Part shown: positions 21,191-34,299 of the stretch, in pieces | Layout: every line of letters begins with the position of its first letter | Position numbering within the stretch: position 1 is the first letter of the stretch | Translations under genes and position numbers: made by a program | NCBI GenBank assembly: GCA_028023455.1 | Contig: JAQFVV010012529.1 | Coordinates: forward strand, 2,728,001 to 2,792,000 | Source of the DNA: Epiperipatus broadwayi | Taxonomy: Eukaryota; Onychophora; Udeonychophora; Euonychophora; Peripatidae | Direction: 5' to 3' | Length of the DNA: 64,000 nt | The notes under the pieces: model-generated | What the model was told of the DNA's origin: nothing | Databases searched by the model: none | Seen by the model: the letters and a program-made list of their open reading frames with translations, nothing else

Positions 21191-24100
21191 TATGCATAGA
21201 AGCACAGATGAATTAAGTCTATTGTCAGTTATATATATTAGCATGAAATTTTATCAACAAGTACAAATGAAAGAAGTTACTACCCTCATATATATACTTT
21301 CCATGCATAATATCTGTTTCACAAATGAAGGTTTGAAGCACAAGTAGAAGAAATTACTTAATAAGTAAATTTATATTGGACATATTATTTCAAATTCTTT
21401 GCAAACTAGTTGAGATTTTTTCTATTTAGTGTCCAAGAAAAAAAAAATCCTCTCTATTATATTGATTCATTTTAAAAGTAAACAACTATTGAATAAATTA
21501 TCTAGCAAGTAATGAGAAAAAATAACTGATCAGTAAAACTTTAGAATTAGATATTTTTTTAAAATTTTATTGTGATTTATAAGACTTTTTTTAGATTTAG
21601 AAAATACAATGGATTGCCCAATATGTTTTTTTTTTAATGCCAGATAAAACTCTAGATTTTAAGTAAACAAGATATTGTTAAAAGTAATTTTAAATGCAAA
21701 TCTAGAATTAATAATTGAAATTTTTTATTTTTATATTAAAGTAAGAACATGTGTGTGCGTGTATTATGTACAAGTTTATTGTTAACAGAATAAAATTTAT
21801 GGATTTAATAAGGTTTTATACTACATATATCTAAATGCATACATGTATGTCTAAATTCATTCATTATATATTATTTAGATAGAATAAACATTATTAGCTT
21901 AATAATTATTAAAATATTTTGTTTTATCATGTGTTTTTGTCTGTGTATTTACATATGTATGTTATGTAAATCATTTATTTATATATTTGTGTAAATGTAA
22001 TTGCTTGGGTTGTTAATCTAAGGAAATAATTTTCTTAGTTGTAAATCAGAATCATTTATTTGTATTGTAGAATACTTATAATATCTTTCTTTTTTTATTA
22101 TTATTACTAATTAATAAATATATTGATCATTATTTTAAGTTATTCCAATGAAGTTATTTATTAGTAGAATATGATATTTATAATACATATGTGTGAGCAT
22201 CTGTGTGGATGTCTAAATGGTTCTCTGTAGAATTATTTGGAACGCACAAAGATTAAGTTCACCTTTAAAGTCCACCTATTTTATATTGTAGATTTTATAG
22301 ATAATTTGGTTATCAATAATTTATTGATGGTCAATACATTTAAAGCATCAGAATGCTAAGAGCATTGGTGATCATCATCATTGATACAATTATTCCAGCA
22401 TTTTTTTGATATTATTTATTACTGTAATTATGTTAGCTCTTCATATGTGCATGCAGTTGAAATATTTATTACTTTTATATTATGCTTTAAGTTTGACATT
22501 GGCTAGATGATGAGTAGTCTCAAATTTTTATAATGGAGTTCTTTTAATTCCACTCACAAAGGATGACTATTAACTATTAATGATTAATGCTGAATGATAT
22601 TATATTTATCACATCGTATTTATACATATTGCTTCCATAACTGATTTTTGCTCATGCTCATTATGTTTTTATAATAATGATTCATAATAACCTCTGCAGT
22701 ATATCTGTATCTTTACAATGTATATATATTAACACTATTTAATTGAGTCAGCAAACAAAAATTATGCCATTATATGTGAGTACATTAAAATCTCTGGCTA
22801 TTGAGAAAGTTTCAGAATCAGAGTACATCTTACATTTGTAGTTTCATTATAACCTTAAATGATATCTGGCATTTGAAACTTCATTATAATAAAGTATCTT
22901 AATTATTAATATATAATTTAAATAAAGATAAACCTATTATGAAAATACCAGTAAGGTTATAGATAGATAAAAACAATTATTTGCTTGAATTCCAAAGAGC
23001 TAGAAACATCATAGTAAATATTCAAACTTGGGATAGGAAGATGAATTTGTTATATTAGAAAAGAATAGCTGAAGATGATATCTATATGTAATTAAAATTT
23101 TAAAGTAGTCTGTTTTTGAATGGAATATTGTATTTTATTTTATTATTATTTGAAAATAAGATTTATTTTATATTTACATTAATATTTAAAAGCAAGAAGA
23201 GATCTTAATTTGAAAAGAGAAGGCTCTTTTTAGATTGAAAATTGGATTAAATTTAGACATCCTTTTGTGAACAATAATAATTATTGATTTTAAATTGCTG
23301 AAAAACTTAAATTCTAATGGATCAATAATTCTAAGACAATGAAACTTTTTTTTTTTTTAAAAGGAGAGTATAATTTTTAAAAATGGTATTATTCTATCTT
23401 TTTATTTTTATAGTGAAATAATAATAATGAAATATATGAATGTTGGAAGGTATTCTTGTTATATCTCAATATGCAACTATATGTAATCTGATTTTCAAAC
23501 CTCCCTGTCCAGTTACTATTCTTTTGGGGGGTTTGGGGGGTTTGGGGGAGGGGGGGGGGGGGGGGGGGGGAATCATAGCCTATAAATAATATAGATGAAT
23601 GTGTTAGAAACATTGGTATATGGATTTTTGTATTTTGTATTTATATTTAATTCATTGTTATAAGTTTCATACTGAGTGATGCTGCAGACATCTTTCTTCT
23701 TTGTAATGACTCAACTTAATTTACTTACGAGACAATATTATATAATTTTTATTGCCTAGTTGCAAGCATTTTATTAATCATTTTATCTCAACATATTTTT
23801 TTTATAAAAAAGACAGTAATTTATAGATTCATTGTTTAAAGAATATGCCACTTACTTTAGTTTTTAAAGAGAATTGTCATAGTGCTTCAGACTGACTTAT
23901 AGAATTTAATGTTCATTAATCATCAGTAATATTACTTTGGTATGTATTAATAATATTCTATCCTTTTAGGATAACTAGTATAATAATTTACTGCTAAAGT
24001 TGAAGTTAATTTGAAGATAAATATATGAGAATTAATGAATGGAATATAAGATAAAAAAGAGATTTATAGACTATTTAAGAGAGGAAAAAGAAGCAAGAGA

Positions 24101-25101
24101 AGGTATTCTTTGATCATATCTTAGTGTGTATTCTTAGTTTATAACTCTCCAATTTGAGGCTAATGAGCTTTATATGGTTATAACTGTTTTAATAGTTCAA
24201 AAGTATTGAAGAGTTCAATGAGAGATTAAGAAGGAATTTGAAATGAAAAGAGATTGGTATAGTAATAGCTAAATGATGGTGGTCAGAATGGTAGAAGTAC
24301 AATGGCAATGGATGTATATTTTAATAATGGATGTTGAATTAGCAGTGAAGATTTTTGGAACTTGAAATGAAATAATGAGTCAAAATAAATTAAGAATAAT
24401 GAGAAATAATTAATTGTAAACAAAAATTTGAAGATTTTAATAAAAATGAAAAAAAAAATAGAAAAGTTTTAACTTTAAGAATGTTTACATTGTATCAGAA
24501 TAATTGGTATATATAGTATGCTGACATATATAGATAGAAGAATTATATTTATAATTAATATAAATATAGAATATTGAGTTTCTTCAAAACTGGAAGAATT
24601 TTAAAATCTGGTGTGCAAAATTTATTTGAAATATTACAAAAGAGAATCAGATATATTCTGTTATAAAATAAATTATTTTTATAATTAAGGAATTATATTA
24701 CCTAAATTATAAACATTAGAAAGCTTATTGAAAAGATCAGATATCAAATATTTTAGAATTAAATTAATATATTCATTAATAAGAGTGAATTTCGATATTT
24801 ATATATTTTTCTTGGGGAGCAAAATGTTTATAAAAATCTAAATTTATGCAGTAGAAGATAAAGTAAAGCAGAAAAATTATCCAGTTGATAAGGTAATGTT
24901 TTTAATTCATTGGTTTTTTTTTAATAATGATGAAGATGCCTATATCCTGATACAATTTTTTAATATTGTTATATATAGTATATTTAAGCTAAAGTAAAAC
25001 AGTCTTTAAATAAGCCACTGTAAGATCATATCTTTCCAATAGCATATCATAAAGGAACAACAAAGGGAAAATTTTGCCTAATCTCAGATAGTGAGGGTTT
25101 G
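21191..25101. other. A+T-rich spacer with a G-run, no recognised gene
   Basis: No similarity to proteins or repeats in this window could be supported. Notable only is the guanine tract at 23526-23570. The purine-rich stretch at about 23960-24480 shows no open frame and no motif. Confidence 0.5.
23526..23570 (+). repeat. Long G-run, potential G-quadruplex
   Basis: G6-TTT-G6-TTT-G5-A followed by about 21 further G. Four or more G-tracts with three-base loops fit the intramolecular quadruplex pattern. The exact length of such a homopolymer is prone to sequencing error. Confidence 0.8.
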
Positions 25102-25237
25102 AGTAGTAATTATATGTTGGATTATTTCTACCATCTATTATTAATTGTTAAATTCTTTTAGAAAAATTCAAACTTCATTTAAACTTTTCAAATACATTCA
25201 CCTATTAATGATAGTACACAAGTTATATATTTTATAT

Positions 25238-27764
25238 TGTAACAGTCAAAACATGTCTATCTCGCTAACACACTGCAGAATTTAAACCCAGGACATAGAA
25301 CTCAACACTAGGAGAGTTACCTCCCAGAAATCCCAAATTCGAATCCAAAGTCCAAGCTCCACAATGCCCTCCATGTGATAACACATTTGATGCTACTAAT
25401 GGTATAATTTCATGCCGGTGCCAGTGATCAGAGAGAAAACAAAAGACTCTATATCTAAAATAGCCCTAGGTTAATTTAACAATAACTTATAGATGTGCCA
25501 AAAATAAGTTTAATGTACTATGTAATTTATATTGCACCCCGAATAAATAAAAAAAAAGAAATAAATTTATAAATAAGATTTTAATGATTTGATAATAAAA
25601 TAATTTAGTGATATAAATTGGATAGTTATATAATAAACAAACAAGATGGCTGATACCTCGTACTTGGGTTCACTTAGATAACGTGTCTAAAATATAGTGA
25701 CACGGTAGGCATATGCGAGTCATGTAAAGTCTAACAGAGTTTGAAATATTCTAAAACATTTATAATTGGAGATTTAAATGGAGATCGAGAGTCGCTCACG
25801 AATAGATTATAAGATCGAGCTATACTGAACGGATTTGAAATTCATTTGAATAGAATTCTTTTAATAATTAATAAGAGAAATATACGGTGGTGCTAGCGAG
25901 TATATACTGAGGAGGGGTGCAGTTTATGAGTATGCAACTTTAAAAGATGGTGAAAGGTCTTGGCATTGGGTAGGCATTCTGCCTTTTATTTGGGATGTCT
26001 CTAGCCCACTCATAGCTCAAGCCTAGCCTGCACCCAGGAGCTTCTTAACTGTGGGGACATACGCGAAATAATTCCCATGTGCCATTTTAGCACAGGACTG
26101 GGAACCACGGAGTAAAATAAGGGGGAACGGATTTGAACGATGATGACCTTTGCCAACAGGAGGATTCTAGCACCCATGCATATTTACTAGCAACACAGCT
26201 TAAGTTTTAAAGAATTAGTAAAACAAAGGACAATTCATTAAGGAACAGAAATAGCTCACTCTCGATTTTCATATTTCATGGCCAGCAGACTCTCAATAAA
26301 CTTAAGATACATAAATATTCATTTAACAAAATTATTATTACACAAACTAAGAGATACTTTTAAATATATAAACAATGGGAGGGGGGAAATGCATGTTTGC
26401 GGTTTATAAACTAAGATGGCAACAACGCATCATTTAACTTCCCTACGTAACTCGCATTTGTCTAAAGAAATTAATTATATATTTCATTATAACACATTGA
26501 AATAAGACATTTATAAATATAATAGAAAATCAACCCAAGCACAAGTTCAGCATGCATTAGAAAAATGTTTAAATAAATACATTTAAAGAATATACAAAAT
26601 TGTTAGCTATAGCTTGAAGTTTTCCGAGATCTCGGGTTGATTTTAATTACCTTGTTCTTTTTAACTCTGTCCTGGGCATTTCCAAACTTGTAGCAAAGTC
26701 CTTAAGTAAAATTATGAGTTTTTTTGGTTCATGGTTCCGCAGCAGCAGTTAGTAGATTTTAGGAGCAGCATTTCTTTGGGCTGGTTCAGTTGGAGTTGAT
26801 GATACAGTGACAGGACATCAGATTTTGAATGACGGACGGCCAAGGCACAGGACTCCCGAGGGAAAGACAGCCTATAGTCCCGTTACCCTGACATTCTGAG
26901 GTTAAACGATTTTAAAACTAGTTCCCAAACTAACCAACAAGCCGGTCTGTCCGATAACGCAAATAAAAACTAATCGGAAAAATAGTTTCAAAATTACAGA
27001 AAATATGACTTCTGCTGTCACAATCAGGCAGGTTAATTAATAACTTTGTCTAATCATAATTACAATCAATCAGCCCTATTTATACGCTCTCCCAGATTAC
27101 AATCTAATCCTGCGGTGATAAAATCCATTCTTTAATTATTACACATTTGAAAAACATGGACTGCATATTCTAATTAAAATCTGTTCGTAAACCCTGTTTT
27201 AATCTTATCAAATCTACTAGTAAAACTGGCACCAATATGATTAAAATTAGCCACTATTGTTTTTTCCCCACCCTCACTGACTTAAAGAAAATGGCATGTT
27301 TTTGAATAACATTTTATAACACTTTACATTTATCAAACACTCTTTCTGAATTTAATTTCCAGAAATATTTCTCAGTGATATTATTTCTTAAAGGCAAATA
27401 ATTATAACGAAATAACATCACAAATAAATCAATTCAAAACCACAGCTTTTAAATAAAATATTTTGATAAATTTTAAATATTATCACAGTATGTGTGTAGA
27501 TGAGAATATGTGACCTACTTTAAAACTGTTTAAAACAATTTTAATTATTGAGAATATGTGACCTACTTTAAAACTGTTTAAAACAATTTTAATTATTATT
27601 AAACCCTGGGCATCCCATTATACATATAAATTTAGGTGGGATTTCGGTAAATATACCCAGTACACACACAATACAATGAAATTAGGGTTTTAAATAAGGC
27701 ATGAGGGTAGGAAACAGGAAGGCAAGGTGAAACTAAGATTGGTAAGGCATATCTTACTGTTTCA
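25238..27764 (-). repeat. LTR, left copy (3' LTR in element orientation)
   Basis: Aligns along its length with 30148-32661. It differs by scattered substitutions, small indels (for example near 25790-25810 and 26340) and a 48-bp tandem duplication at 27502-27597 in place of sequence present in the other LTR. No reading frame of note. Confidence 0.92.
27502..27597 (+). repeat. 48-bp perfect tandem duplication in the left LTR
   Basis: GAGAATATGTGACC..TTAATTATT occurs at 27502-27549 and again at 27550-27597. In the right LTR the corresponding site (about 32400-32495) has a single copy with an extra stretch of about 50 bases containing CTCGACGG. The left LTR therefore both lost and duplicated sequence after insertion. 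Confidence 0.9.
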
Positions 27765-28122
27765 CATTCCTTTAGTATGTAAAAAAAAAATTAAAAAAAA
27801 AAGATTTTACACCCAGTGTTTACTAGTATTTTTGAATACCTGCACACACAAAAAAAATTTGTCAAGGGGCAATGAGATTTGATGACATACCCGAATCATA
27901 TTTCAACATCTTTCACTAGCAAAACGTATATATATTTTGACACGTTTTTGACTGTTCAAATTTAACTTAGGAATATATATATATAAAATTTTAAAAGTCT
28001 ATACGAAAGTCCAAATTCAGGCGTAGATAAATGTCCAAATTCAAGTTATTGTAAAATCAAAAATTATGTAAGAGTGTCCAAGTTCGAGTCCTTTTTTTGT
28101 GGTGGCTTTTTTATATATTTTG
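27765..28122 (-). other. Interior segment between gag remnant and 3' LTR
   Basis: About 360 bp without coding potential. A-runs and several GTCCAAATTC / GTCCAAGTTC repeats (about 28008-28090) are seen. In an autonomous element pol would lie here; nothing of it remains. Confidence 0.6.
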
Positions 28123-29198
28123 TTATTCTCCTGGGTCAGGTGGGTAGTATCGATCTCTCGTACTCAGAGAATGTCCTCTTGGGTGGTGCAGTCTCTTTTC
28201 TTTGTCTGGCGGTTCTTTGACCCAAGGACTGAAGTCCAACGTAGTCAGAAATTCTGCCATTTCCTCTGCGTCTTTAATTCTGCTTCCAGCCATCAGTTGT
28301 TGGATTGACAGAGGCATGTTCTGCTGGATGGTGCGGATAATGTGCGGATCAGAGAACGAGAAGGTGGTGAGCGATCTCAGATGATTAACTTTCCAGATAT
28401 AGAATTGGGTATGTGTTTCTTTGATGCTCCCATATTTTTCTTGGGATATGGTATTGAAAATGCCACTCTGGCATTCCTCGCTCCAGTAGTGTTTCAGTAA
28501 GGCCTTGCTATACTCGGTGAAGTCTCCAGATTTTTCTTTTATGATGCTCCACCAGTCCTTCACATAGCCATGTAAATGGTGGGTGGCAATAGCAATTTGT
28601 TCTTCAGGCTCTGTCCCAGAGAATGAAAGTCTTTCAAGCTATCTATGTGCAAATGAGGGTTTTCCCCAACTTCCCCTCAGAATATCTTGATATGGATGAT
28701 CTTGGCCAACTGGGTTTGAATGCTTGGGTCAGGTGTCATGGTTCTACTGATATTGGTGATCTCAGGGCTTTTAATATTTCTCTCTTCGTTGACTGGTAGT
28801 AGACTGTTTGTGGTTTTGTTTTGATTACTCTCTTCTTCTTTTTTCGTCTCTTTTTTATTATCTTCTGTTTTTAGAACTGAAGTTTCCAAGTTTAATTTTG
28901 GAGTGAGCCTCTCTTCTATTTCATGTTTTTCATTGAGTTTTTGTTGGAGCACTCCCTGTTTCTCATGGAGTTCTTTGACTTCATTAAGTAGGAATACGAT
29001 CAGTTCTCTCATTTCTCGCTTTTCTTTTCGGTCTTCTTCATGCCTGATTCTGGCTTCTTCAGTTTGTTGTCTGAAGAGTTCTTCTATATATTTAATTTGA
29101 AAGTCTGTATTTGTCATTTGCTGGCTTATTTCTGCTACTGGTGTTGGAGATTCTGGAAATCCGGATGTGCCTATATCTTTTTGTTCTAGCTCTTCCAT
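28123..29198 (-). pseudogene. gag-like (capsid) gene of the LTR element, frameshifted
   Basis: Minus strand. The 5' part (29198-28677) starts MEELEQKDIGTSG. It carries a charged coiled-coil-like segment (about residues 40-100, rich in E, R and K) and a low-complexity K/E/N tail. After a stop and a frameshift (about 28563-28676, where the other frame reads TEPEEQIAIATHHLHGYVKDWW) the second part (28563-28123) continues. It reads DWWSIIKEKSGDFTEYSKALLKHYW, then a helical capsid-like region with IRTIQQNMP and MAEFLTTLD. This order is typical of capsid domains of metazoan LTR-element Gag. It would form particles packaging element RNA. No CCHC zinc knuckle is visible. Family assignment (Gypsy-like) rests on domain style only. 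Confidence 0.65.
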
Positions 29199-30147
29199 TT
29201 TGGTTTTATTATTTTGAAACGTTATTATAATGGCAATTCTGGATCACTAATTTTTGGTTATTATTATTTGGTAAGATATTTTTAAAGTTCTTTTAACTAA
29301 ACTTTTTTCTTAATCAAACAATGGTGACTGGCTGTCTTCCACTCGGTCTCTGGTCTTTCCATGCGTCCTTGTTTTGTCCTGTACTGATTTCATTATGCTG
29401 CTTCTTTGTCATTTTGGAAATATGAAAGAAAATATTATTATTTTATTATTCAGATTTCTTCTGCTGAATGGTCAACTGTTTGGCGGTATACTATTTAATT
29501 ATTTGCTAGACTCGGGTATCTCAATGGGTATCTCACTGTCATTTCCCCTTGTTCAATGATATCAGATAGATAGACTTACAAAAAATTATTATTATTTTTA
29601 CAGAAACTTGTTTACATATATATATACATAAAATGACCAAATCCAAAATTTTACAGCTTCCATGCATGAACCAATCGGTTCATCATCGTTATTTCAAGGT
29701 GCAATGCCATCTGTGGCAACATCTATATCATTAACCTCCCCCAGGGATATTTAACTTATTTCATTTGACTCCAGACGTTCAATTAGACAATCATATATTT
29801 TTATTTTTACAAATCTTATTCGATACAAAACTATATATATTGCACTATATTTTGAAATCATATTTAGTACAGTAATTAGGGCACATATATTTTTATAATA
29901 CGACCAGAGCTGACAAAAGTTTACATATATATTGCTCATGTCGTACTATATTAAACTGAAAATTCTAAGTGACTGTCTAAATGCCCTAGCCAAACAAAAT
30001 ACATTTAATAATATCTTTACAATATAAATCACAATATTGAACTACAGGAAATAGGTAATTAAATGAACTAAATACTATCAGGGTTTTGTGGATGTTTAAA
30101 TCGAAGCCTCACATTGTAAAGCACCATGGACCCGGAAAAAAATACTA
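29199..30147 (-). other. Leader between 5' LTR and gag remnant
   Basis: About 950 bp in element orientation, without a supported coding frame. Short plus- and minus-strand frames are fortuitous. A TGGTGC near the LTR boundary (minus, about 30120) is too far from the LTR to be called a primer-binding site with confidence. Confidence 0.5.
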
Positions 30148-32661
30148 TGTAACAGTCAAAACATGTCTATCTTGCTAACATACTGCAGAATTTAAACCCG
30201 GGACATAGAACTCAACACTAGGAGAGTTATCTCCCAGAAATCCCAAGTTTGAATCCAAAGTCCAAGCTCCACAACGCCCTCTACGTGATAACACATTTGA
30301 TGCTACTAATTGGTATAATTTCATGCCAGTGCCGGTGATCAGGGAGAAAACAAAAGACTATCTAAAATAGCCCTGGGTTAATTTAACAATAACTTATAGA
30401 TGTGCCAAAAATAAGTTTAATGTACTATGTAATTTATATTGCACCCCGATAAATAAAAAAAAGAAATAAATTTATAAATAAGATTTTAATGATTTGATAA
30501 TAAAATAATTTAGCGAAATAAATTGGATAGTTATATAATAAACAAACAAGATGGCTGATACCTCGTACTTGGGTTCGCTTAGATAATGCATCTAAAATAT
30601 AGTGACACGGTAGGCATATGCGAGTCACGTAAAGTCTAACACAGAGTTTGAAATATTTTAAAACATTTATAACTGGAGATTTTAATGGAGAGTGAGAGAT
30701 CAAGCTATACTGAACGGATTTGAAATTCATTTGAATAGAATTCTTTTAATAATTAATAAGAGAAATATACGGTGGTGCTAGCGAGTATATACCGAGGAGG
30801 GGTGCAGTTTATGAGTATGCAACTTTAAAAGATGGTGAAAGGTCTTGGCATTGGGTAGGCATTCTGCCTTTTATTTGGGATGTCTCTAGCCCACTCACAG
30901 CTCAAGCCTGGCCTGCACCCAGGAGCTTCGTAACTGTGGGGACATACGCGAAATAATTCCCATGTGCCATTTTAGCACAGGACTGGGAACCACGGAGTAA
31001 AATAAGGGGGAACGGATTTGAACAATGATGACCTTTGCCAACAGGAGGATTCTAGCACCCATGCATATTTACTAGCAACACGGCTTAAGTTTTAAAGAAT
31101 TAGTAAAACAAAGGGCAATTCATTAAGGAACAGAAATAGCTCGCTCTTGATTTTCATATTTCATGGCCAGCAGATTCTCAATAAACTTACGATACATAAA
31201 TATTCATTTAACAAAATTATTATTATGCAAAAATACTTTAAAACATATCTAAGAGATACTTTTAAATATATAAACGATGGGAGGGGGAAATGCGTGTTCG
31301 CGGTTTATAAACTAAGATGGCAACCACGCATCATTTAACTTCCCTATGTAACTCACATTTGTCTAAAGAAATTAATTATATATTTCATTATAACACATTG
31401 AAATAAGACATTTATAAATATAATAGAAAATCAACCCAAGCACAAGTTCAGCATGCATTAGAAAAATGTTTAAATAAATACATTTAAAGAATATACAAAA
31501 TTGTTAGCTATAGCTTGAAGTTTTCCGAGATCTCGGGTTGATTTTAATTACCTTGTTCTTTTTAACTCTGTCCATGGGCATTTCCAAACTTGTAGCAAAG
31601 TCCTTAAGTAAAATTATGAGTTTCTTTGGTTCATGGTTCCGCAGCAGCAGTTAGTAGATTTTAGGAGCAGCATTTCTTTGGGCTGGTTCAGTTGGAGTTG
31701 ATGATATGGTGACAGGACATCAGATTTTGAATGACGGACAGCCAAGGCACAGGACTCCCGAGGGAAAGACAGCCTATAGCCCCATTACCCCGACATTCTG
31801 AGGTTAAACGATTTTAAAACTAGTTCCCAAATTAACCAACAAGCCGGTCAGTCCGATAACGCAAATAAAAACTAATCGGAAAAATAGTTTCAAAATTACA
31901 GAAAATATGACTTCTGCTGTCACAATCAGGTAGGTTAATTAATAACTCTGTCTAATCATAATTACAATCAATCAGCCCTATTTATATGCTCTCCCAGATT
32001 ACAATCTAACCCTGCGGTGATAAAATCCATTCTTTAATTATTACACATTTGAAAAACACGGACTGCATTATCTAATTAAAATCTGTTCGTAAACACTGTT
32101 TTAATCTTATCAAATCTACTAGTAAAACTGGCGCCAATATAATTAAAATTAGCCACTATTGTTCTTTCCCCACCCTCACTGACTTAAAGAAAATGGCATG
32201 TTTTTGAATAACATTTTATAACACTTTACATTTATCAAACACTCTTTTTGAATTTAATTTCCAGAAATATTTCTCAGTGATATTATTTCTTAAAGGCAAA
32301 TAATTATAACAAAATAACATCGCAAATAAATCGATTCAAAACCACAGCTTTTAAATAAAATATTTTGATAAATTTTAAATATCGCAATATGTGTGTAGAT
32401 GAGAATATGGGACCTACTTTATTGTACAAGCATATATACATAATATATACTCGACGGTTTGAAAATAAAACCATTTAAAACAAATTTAATTATTATTAAA
32501 CCCCGGGCATCCCATTATACATATAAATTTAGGTGGGATTTCAGTAAATATACCCAGTACACACACAATATGATGAAATTAGGGTTTTAAATAAGGCATG
32601 AGGGTAGGAAACAGGAAGGCAAGGTGAAACTAAGATTGGTAAGGCATATCTTACTGTTTCA
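30148..32661 (-). repeat. LTR, right copy (5' LTR in element orientation)
   Basis: Ends TGTAACAGTC..TTACTGTTTCA on the plus strand, identical in form to the left LTR. In element orientation this copy would carry the promoter. No TATA assignment is made because the whole LTR is A/T-rich. Confidence 0.92.
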
Positions 32662-32689
32662 ATATATCCTAATATTTCAAGTAATAGTA

Positions 32690-33600
32690 TTGTCCTCTCT
32701 TCAGATATTTCTAGTTTGCATAGGAATCAAATCTGGATCTTTAGATTCCTGAATATTGAATTTAAGTTTGGACACTGCAATCAACTACCCTATTCTATTA
32801 AAGATAACAGTCAGTAGGAATTTTATGCACTTATCTGTGAGAGTCCCATTTTCTTCTAAAAGCAAGGCTAATTAGTGGTTTTTAGACATTTTGAATTATT
32901 ATATTAGGTTGACTTATATTATTTGCCATTTTCATGTGAGAAGTTTTTTGCATTTTCTTCTTTGCATTTTTTCCTTTCTGGCCAATATTTTCATCTCCCA
33001 ATCAAACATATGTTCATTAGTGCATACGTGGATAGCTCATTGGTATATGCATGGACAGCTAACATCAACTTTTTTTTTCTAATCATAAGTTTTTACTCTT
33101 TTAATCACTTTTCAGTGAAGTGACTGGTTTTACCAATATGTATCTTTCTACATTCATGATATTTTGTAGATGCAGTTTTTGTTTTTCAGCATCTTAAGTT
33201 TTGATTTTATAGAGATTAGGATTCCTTGTAATGGTCTATGGTTTTGGAAAGTTGTTCCGATATTGTCTTCATTGCATATTTTCTTTAGTTTATCTGCTAT
33301 CCCTAATATGTGTGGATATACTATAGTATCATTTTTTTTTCTTTTGTTGTTTCTTTTTTATCTGTTTATGGTTTTCTTAATGATAAATGATGGATAATCA
33401 TTCTTCATGAGATTTTGTTATATGCAACTTTTTTGTTTTTCCAAATCACTGGTTTCTGAGCAAACTTTTTTTGCTAATATAACTCAATGTTTTGTATTTC
33501 TTTCATTGTTGGATGTATATTTTCTTGTGTGTGTGGTTTTCTTTAAATTCAATATTCATGACACTAAGGATATAGGTTATATTCCTATGCTAGTATTGTC
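32690..33600 (-). pseudogene. Penelope-like element C-terminal part with GIY-YIG endonuclease, broken
   Basis: Minus strand, frame shifting needed. From about 33480 downward it reads an RT-thumb-like KVCSETSDLEKQKS, then NDYPSFIIKKTI and YPHILGIADKLKKICNEDNIGTTF (about 33230-33320). These are the run-up to the endonuclease in Penelope-like proteins. NCIYKIS (about 33165-33190) stands for the GIY block, and the YIG strand and its arginine helix survive only in pieces (about 33080-33150). FDWEMKILARKEKMQRRK (about 32950-33000) matches the C-terminal FDW..ILARE..RR block. The reverse transcriptase domain proper is missing. The enzyme family combines RT with a GIY-YIG nuclease for retroposition. 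Stops and frameshifts show it is inactive. Confidence 0.65.
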
Positions 33601-33884
33601 ACTGGTTAAGCCAGCATCATTTGAAGAAGAGAGAAGAATAATACCACTTAAAAATATTGTGTTATATACTAACCTGTATGCTATCAGTTCAATGTATTTG
33701 AAAAGTTTTACATAAAGTTTGAATTTTTCTAAAGGCATGTAATAAATAATATTAAATGATGGAAACAGTCTGACATAATTACTACTAAAACAACATCATC
33801 ATAAACTTATTGAAACAATAAGGGTTCTTGCTTTCAGTTTCTAGCTAGGATACCAAGACGCCTATTTACCAATAAACATTGGAT

Positions 33885-34010
33885 GATTAACTGGATTGGA
33901 AAAATTAATCACAAATATGACTAGAGTCTGAAAAAATAGCAAGATCGTCCATATTAAATTCAAACCCAGATCATGGAGTATGACAGATAAGAGCACTATT
34001 TTTGTTTTAT
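33885..34010 (-). repeat. tRNA-derived SINE-like fragment
   Basis: Minus strand: TGCTCTTATCTGTCATACTC precedes GATCTGGGTTTGAATTT. The latter is close to a tRNA B box (GGGTTYGAATYC), and the spacing is that of a tRNA body. No target duplication found. Confidence 0.35.
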
Positions 34011-34299
34011 GGCACACTTTTGTACAATATATGTAATTTTAAAATAAACGTGTAAACTGTTTGAAATTGAACATAATAACGATTGAATGTGTGCCTGTTA
34101 TTAGAGGAATTGTTTATATATCTTTATTTATAATTTTTTCTCAATAAGTAGAGTTTGATAATTATTTTCATTATATCTTGCTAATTATAATCTATTTTGG
34201 GAATCTAGTATTCTTTATGAGATATATATTCAAAAGAAAGATTATAATCTAAATAAGGGTGGATACAAGAGCTCATAAAAACTTTGACTACCAGAAATA

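Larger units (their letters stand above)
25238..32661 (-). mobile_element. Complete LTR retrotransposon with 2.5-kb LTRs, gag-like only
   Basis: Two long direct repeats (25238-27764 and 30148-32661) share TG..CA termini on both strands. An ATAT target duplication (25234-25237 and 32662-32665) flanks them. The 2383-bp interior carries a gag-like remnant on the minus strand and no protease, reverse transcriptase, RNase H or integrase. LTRs make up about two thirds of the element. This is the layout of a non-autonomous derivative mobilised in trans. No convincing tRNA primer-binding site adjoins the 5' LTR. A purine-rich AAAGGAA lies just inside the 3' LTR. LTR divergence is a few percent by eye, so the insertion is not recent. 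Confidence 0.9.
25102..33787 (-). mobile_element. Penelope-like element remnant with inverted ends, split by an LTR element
   Basis: Inverted repeats of about 114 bp at 25102-25215 and 33674-33787 (diverged, both with AGTAGTAATTAT and a TTTAGAAAAATTCAAACTT core) bracket a coding remnant (32690-33600, minus). The LTR element 25238-32661 sits inside. Without it the unit is about 1.26 kb. Penelope-like elements characteristically carry terminal repeats in direct or inverted arrangement. The 12239-12490 foldback carries the same repeat. Confidence 0.65.

Noticed and set aside
30100-30147. tRNA primer-binding site next to the 5' LTR
   Set aside because: No TGG directly adjoins the LTR; the nearest TGGTGC is about 20 bases away.
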